Shown here in pieces: positions 13,183-15,544 of a stretch of DNA of 15,544 bases. A program made the translations under genes and the position numbers. The notes below the pieces were generated by a model, which searched no databases, was not told where the DNA came from, and saw only the letters and a list, made by a program, of their open reading frames with translations. Each line of letters begins with the position of its first letter. Within the stretch, counting starts at the first letter, position 1. The DNA is from Candidatus Roizmanbacteria bacterium (GTDB lineage Bacteria; Patescibacteriota; Microgenomatia; UBA1406; GWC2-37-13), in contig JAPLYQ010000065.1 of the NCBI GenBank assembly GCA_026395475.1, positions 1 through 15,544 of the forward strand, written 5' to 3'.

Positions 13183-14355
13183 ATGCTTCATCTTTCTCCC
13201 GGACAAAAAGACGTTCTCGATAAGGTTATTGTTTGGTGTAAAAAAGACAAATCCCAATCTGAATCCTATATAACCATTGGAGGATATGCAGGCACAGGCA
13301 AAACCACACTTATTGCAATTTTAAGAAAGCGAATTGCACGGCTTCGAAAAGACATGAAGGTTGGATTTGTAAGTTATACAGGTAAAGCTGCTCGCGTCCT
13401 TCGTAATAAACTCAAAGAAGCAAAAGTTATTCTCCCGGACGATTCTGTTGGAACTATTCACTCTCTTATATATTCTCCTGTAGTTAATGAAAGAGAAGAG
13501 ATAATTGGTTGGAAACAAAAAGAAAAGATTGATAGAGATCTTATTATCATCGATGAAGCGTCAATGGTTGATGAAACTATTTGGCTTCATCTTCTTTCAT
13601 ATAAAGTCCCAATTATTGTAGTAGGAGATCACGGACAGCTTCCACCTATTTCTGGATCATTTCACCTTATTTCAAATCCAGAATTAGAACTTGTTGAGAT
13701 TCATCGACAAGCACAAAATAATCCGATCATAGCTCTTTCAATCCAGGCAAGACAAAATGGATATATACACCCTGGTATCTATGGAGATTTTGTTAGGAAG
13801 TTTAGTAAAGACGACACAGATGCACAAGAAACAGTCAGTGAACTTCTTGCAAATTATTCTCCTGAGACTCTTATTCTGTGCGGATATAACAAAACAAGAA
13901 AAAAACTTAATTTGCATATTCGAAATACATTAGGCTTTACTTCTCCCCTTCCACAAGTTGGAGATCGAGTCATTTGTCTAAGAAACAATCACCAAAAACA
14001 TATTTTTAATGGAATGACAGGAACCATCTTTACTATTAAAGATGAAACAAAAGAGTGGTACATGGCAGAAATACAAATGGATGGAGAAGATGGGATGTAC
14101 AAGGGTCTTATTTCAAAGGATCAGTTTATGAGTGATGCTGCCCTTAATTTTACAAATAAACGTTCAGCCATTATGGCAGGCGACTTATTTGATTTTGGAT
14201 ATGCACTAACTGTCCATAAGGCGCAAGGAAGCCAGGCTAAACGAGTAATCTTATTTGAAGAACGATTTTCAAAAATGGACGATGAACAGTGGAAGCGATG
14301 GCTCTATACGGGAGTTACAAGAGCTGAAGAAGAGTTATATATTATTCCACAATAA
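13183..14355 (+). CDS. RecD/Dda-type superfamily 1 DNA helicase
   Basis: This 390-residue ATP-dependent helicase carries the SF1B motif order: Walker A GYAGTGKT (34-41), motif Ia near SYTGKAARVL (64-73), Walker B IIDEAS (122-127), motif III GDHGQLPP (148-155), HRQ (174-176), and C-terminal YALTVHKAQGSQAKRV and YTGVTRAEEELYII. It is a compact single-unit form like phage Dda or the RecD2 core, without the long N-terminal domain of RecD2 or a nuclease domain. By family knowledge it would move 5' to 3' on single-stranded DNA in repair or replication restart. It starts 16 nt after yerC and ends 1 nt before the GIY-YIG gene, so the three are probably one transcript. No functional link with histidine control is evident. 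Confidence 0.9.
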   Translation: MLHLSPGQKDVLDKVIVWCKKDKSQSESYITIGGYAGTGKTTLIAILRKRIARLRKDMKVGFVSYTGKAARVLRNKLKEAKVILPDDSVGTIHSLIYSPVVNEREEIIGWKQKEKIDRDLIIIDEASMVDETIWLHLLSYKVPIIVVGDHGQLPPISGSFHLISNPELELVEIHRQAQNNPIIALSIQARQNGYIHPGIYGDFVRKFSKDDTDAQETVSELLANYSPETLILCGYNKTRKKLNLHIRNTLGFTSPLPQVGDRVICLRNNHQKHIFNGMTGTIFTIKDETKEWYMAEIQMDGEDGMYKGLISKDQFMSDAALNFTNKRSAIMAGDLFDFGYALTVHKAQGSQAKRVILFEERFSKMDDEQWKRWLYTGVTRAEEELYIIPQ

Positions 14356-14356
14356 A

Positions 14357-14611
14357 ATGTACTACGTTTATCTACTCCGATGTAAAGATAATTCGCTTTA
14401 TTGTGGACAGACTAATAACCTTGAAAAAAGGATCGATGAACATAATTCTTCAAAAATAAAGGCTGCTAAATATACCAGAGGGCGAAAACCTGTGACACTC
14501 GTATACGTTGAAAAAATAAAAACAGTTTCACTCGCACTGAAAAGAGAATATGAAATAAAAAAACTCACTAAGATGCAAAAAGAGGACCTTGTTCAACGTT
14601 TTAAAAAATGA
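14357..14611 (+). CDS. Small GIY-YIG domain protein (UPF0213/YhbQ type)
   Basis: The product is 84 residues from ATG 14357: MYYVYLLRCKDNSLYCGQTN, then LEKRIDEHNSSK, AAKYTRGRKPVTLVYVEK and a C-terminal REYEIKKL. This is the short single-domain GIY-YIG family represented by YhbQ. The GIY-YIG elements appear as YVYLLRC and LYCGQT, with the conserved Arg in LEKR and a Glu in the RE helix. Such proteins are predicted nucleases possibly active on DNA ends or damaged DNA, but their role is unsettled. The frame stays open upstream to 14255, but that part overlaps the helicase gene out of frame and has no family similarity, so the shorter start is used. Its last 19 nt overlap the convergent VTT gene. 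Confidence 0.88.
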   Translation: MYYVYLLRCKDNSLYCGQTNNLEKRIDEHNSSKIKAAKYTRGRKPVTLVYVEKIKTVSLALKREYEIKKLTKMQKEDLVQRFKK

Positions 14612-15144
14612 AGAAGATGATATCCTCCGAGAGAAAGAAGAATTGATCCAATTAATGTGGTAACTGCAGTTGTCCATATATATTTTTTAATTGGTACATG
14701 ATGAACCCCTGCAATAAGACTAATTATTTTCCCTCCATATCCAGGGATTAGTCTTCCAAAAATAAGAAAGTATGGGGAGTCAACTGGCATATTATTTAAT
14801 CCAAATGGAAGTTTTTTTATTGTTGCTTCAATATTGGTAATCTTTCTCATGTGAAGGCCAAAGTTATATTCAATTAATGCTGCAAGGTTTCCTCCAAGCC
14901 AAGCAACGAATGGCCCAGTGATTGAACCAAAAAAATATAGACAAAAAAGTGTTAATGGCTCAGATGGGATTGGTGTCAGTGCAAATACACAAAAAAGCAC
15001 AACTGCAACAATTGGTCCAGCAACTCCTGAGTTGCGAATAATTGTATCTACATCTCGTAAATTTCGTGCAAAATAAAACATTGCAACGAGCATTAAAAGT
15101 GAACCAAGAACCATCCAAAATCTATTTATATTTTTTTGATTCAT
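14593..15144 (-). CDS. VTT-domain (TVP38/TMEM64, DedA-like) membrane protein
   Basis: The 183-residue protein has hydrophobic segments at about 10-26, 40-58, 64-92, 125-147 and 155-178, including re-entrant-loop regions typical of the family. The diagnostic motif FGRLIPGYGGKIISLIAGVHHV (129-150) matches the R-x-x-P-G-x-G-x-x-x-S-x-x-A-G signature of VTT/DedA proteins, which include phospholipid scramblases and flippases. ALTPIPSEPLTLF (55-67) is the paired first half. It probably acts in lipid movement across the cytoplasmic membrane; this is by family only. It converges on and overlaps the GIY-YIG gene by 19 nt. TATAAT lies 8 nt before its ATG, with no Shine-Dalgarno. Confidence 0.85.
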   Translation of the reverse strand: MNQKNINRFWMVLGSLLMLVAMFYFARNLRDVDTIIRNSGVAGPIVAVVLFCVFALTPIPSEPLTLFCLYFFGSITGPFVAWLGGNLAALIEYNFGLHMRKITNIEATIKKLPFGLNNMPVDSPYFLIFGRLIPGYGGKIISLIAGVHHVPIKKYIWTTAVTTLIGSILLSLGGYHLLHFLKR

Positions 15145-15152
15145 CGTTACAT

Positions 15153-15158
15153 ATTATA
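15153..15158 (-). promoter_or_regulatory. -10 box of the VTT gene (leaderless or nearly so)
   Basis: A perfect TATAAT on the minus strand (15158-15153) stands 8 nt before ATG 15144, so transcription would begin within a base or two of the start codon. No good -35 box is seen 16-18 nt upstream, which lowers confidence. Confidence 0.5.
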
Positions 15159-15240
15159 ACTGAATAAAATAGCGAATTTGCATTTGCTACACATCCTAAT
15201 ACCTGCTACTGTAAATGTGTTACATATTAATTTTTTTTCT

Positions 15241-15348
15241 ATGGCAACAAAAAAGAAACCAGTCACTAAGAAAAAATCAGTCGTCAAAAAAAAGACGCAT
15301 GCAGCAGTAAAAAAAGCTGTAAAAAAAGCAAAGTCCAAGAAAAAGTAA
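15241..15348 (+). CDS. 35-residue Lys/Ala-rich basic protein
   Basis: A short frame from ATG 15241 to TAA 15348 encodes MATKKKPVTKKKSVVKKKTH followed by AAVKKAVKKAKSKKK. It contains 17 Lys, no acidic residue and the AVKKA pattern seen in histone H1-like and HU-tail sequences. It is presumably a nucleic-acid-binding peptide acting on DNA or the ribosome. A strong intrinsic terminator begins 22 nt after the stop, which supports a real, monocistronic gene. The upstream 96 nt to the divergent VTT gene contain a TTGCTA with TACTGT at 17-nt spacing, a weak promoter candidate. Low-complexity A-rich DNA could produce such a frame by chance, but the clean stop and terminator argue for expression. Confidence 0.6.
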   Translation: MATKKKPVTKKKSVVKKKTHAAVKKAVKKAKSKKK

Positions 15349-15369
15349 CGTAGTTTACTTTACTACTTC

Positions 15370-15399
15370 AAAATCCCGCCCATTGGCGGGATTTTGTTT
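15370..15399 (+). terminator. Strong Rho-independent terminator after the Lys-rich gene
   Basis: AAAATCCCGCC (15370-15380) pairs perfectly with GGCGGGATTTT (15385-15395) around a CATT loop, and the T-rich tail TTTTGTTT ends at 15399. The 11-bp stem and T-tract make it efficient for plus-strand transcription; the A-run on the other side could also allow reverse use. Confidence 0.85.
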
Positions 15400-15457
15400 A
15401 TGGAGCGTCCTAATAGTATATTATTCCCTAATAATGACTATTTTATGCCTCTTATGG

Positions 15458-15463
15458 TATAAT
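15458..15463 (+). promoter_or_regulatory. Perfect TATAAT -10 box before a non-coding leader
   Basis: TATAAT at 15458-15463 follows a terminator-isolated AT-rich spacer. Only TGACTA is found near the -35 position (15435-15440), a weak match. The start site would be near 15470. Confidence 0.5.
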
Positions 15464-15469
15464 TATCAT

Positions 15470-15544
15470 TAGTTAATATAAGGTTCCGTCCGTAAGGATC
15501 GGGTTCTTGGGTAATTCTCATAATCTAAAGTAGGTTTTTCAGAG
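15470..15544 (+). other. Predicted non-coding leader RNA, continues beyond window
   Basis: About 75 nt downstream of the TATAAT box contain no start codon and open with a stable hairpin: CCGTCC (15486-15491), GTAA tetraloop of the GNRA type, GGATCGG (15496-15502, one bulged T). The segment is more GC-rich and structured than other intergenic DNA here. The window stops at TTTTTCAGAG, whose last four bases could be the start of the universal AGAGTTTGATC at the 5' end of 16S rRNA, which would make this an rRNA operon leader. That rests on four bases only and is a guess; an unknown structured RNA or a long 5' leader of a protein gene fits equally well. Confidence 0.3.

Noticed and set aside
14255..14356. 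Extended N-terminus for the GIY-YIG protein
   Set aside because: The extra 34 codons overlap the helicase gene out of frame and do not resemble the family, whose members begin close to the YVYLLRC segment.
1..15544. CRISPR arrays, insertion sequences, tRNA genes or recoded stop codons
   Set aside because: I saw no regularly spaced repeats, transposase motifs or tRNA cloverleaf-like sequence, and genes end normally at TGA as well as TAA and TAG.

Overview
The window is AT-rich (roughly two-thirds A+T by eye), densely packed, and uses the standard bacterial code: UGA acts as a stop (for example at the ends of the DUF2177 and GIY-YIG genes), so it is not a code-25 lineage. Several features point to a Patescibacteria/CPR bacterium, perhaps of the Microgenomates type. 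These are small genes with 4-nt ATGA overlaps, short membrane-anchored proteins with Pro/Thr linkers, a Cys-rich anchored protein with a motif I associate with CPR genomes, very few Shine-Dalgarno sequences, and promoters whose -10 box lies almost on the start codon. The phylum call is inference. A nearly complete histidine operon is unusual for such an organism.

Layout. Positions 1-2971 (minus strand) hold a partial anchored protein, a small anchored protein, a UshA-like 5'-nucleotidase/metallophosphatase without a signal peptide, and a two-TM Cys-rich protein with its own promoter. Positions 3163-5635 (plus) hold a compact run: an SDR oxidoreductase, a DUF2177 membrane protein, a DUF1295 membrane reductase-like protein, and a conserved protein of unknown function. 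Positions 5637-12659 (minus) hold the histidine operon hisG-hisD-hisC-HAD phosphatase-hisB-hisH-hisA-hisF-hisI'-hisE. Positions 12834-14611 (plus) hold a TrpR-like YerC regulator, a RecD/Dda-type helicase and a small GIY-YIG protein. After these come a minus-strand VTT/TVP38-type membrane protein, a 35-residue Lys-rich peptide gene with a strong terminator, and a promoter with a structured non-coding leader that runs off the end.

The most interesting part is the 174-nt gap between hisG and yerC (12660-12833). It holds two overlapping divergent promoters arranged with near-perfect twofold symmetry, and a perfect 14-bp palindrome at the predicted his start site, which is a good candidate operator for the adjacent TrpR-like protein. 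It also holds a complete classical attenuator: a 22-codon leader peptide with two adjacent His codons, followed by four alternating GC-rich arms, the last pair forming an intrinsic terminator directly before hisG. The leader peptide ATG coincides with the predicted transcription start, as does the yerC ATG, so both are probably translated from leaderless mRNA. The operon therefore seems to combine repressor control with ribosome-mediated attenuation in a genome type where neither is commonly described.

The second notable point is that hisI is cut to its first 57 codons. It lacks every metal-binding and catalytic residue of phosphoribosyl-AMP cyclohydrolase, although all the other histidine enzymes look intact. 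The histidinol-phosphate phosphatase slot is filled by a HAD subfamily I-type protein rather than the HisB N-terminal or PHP type.
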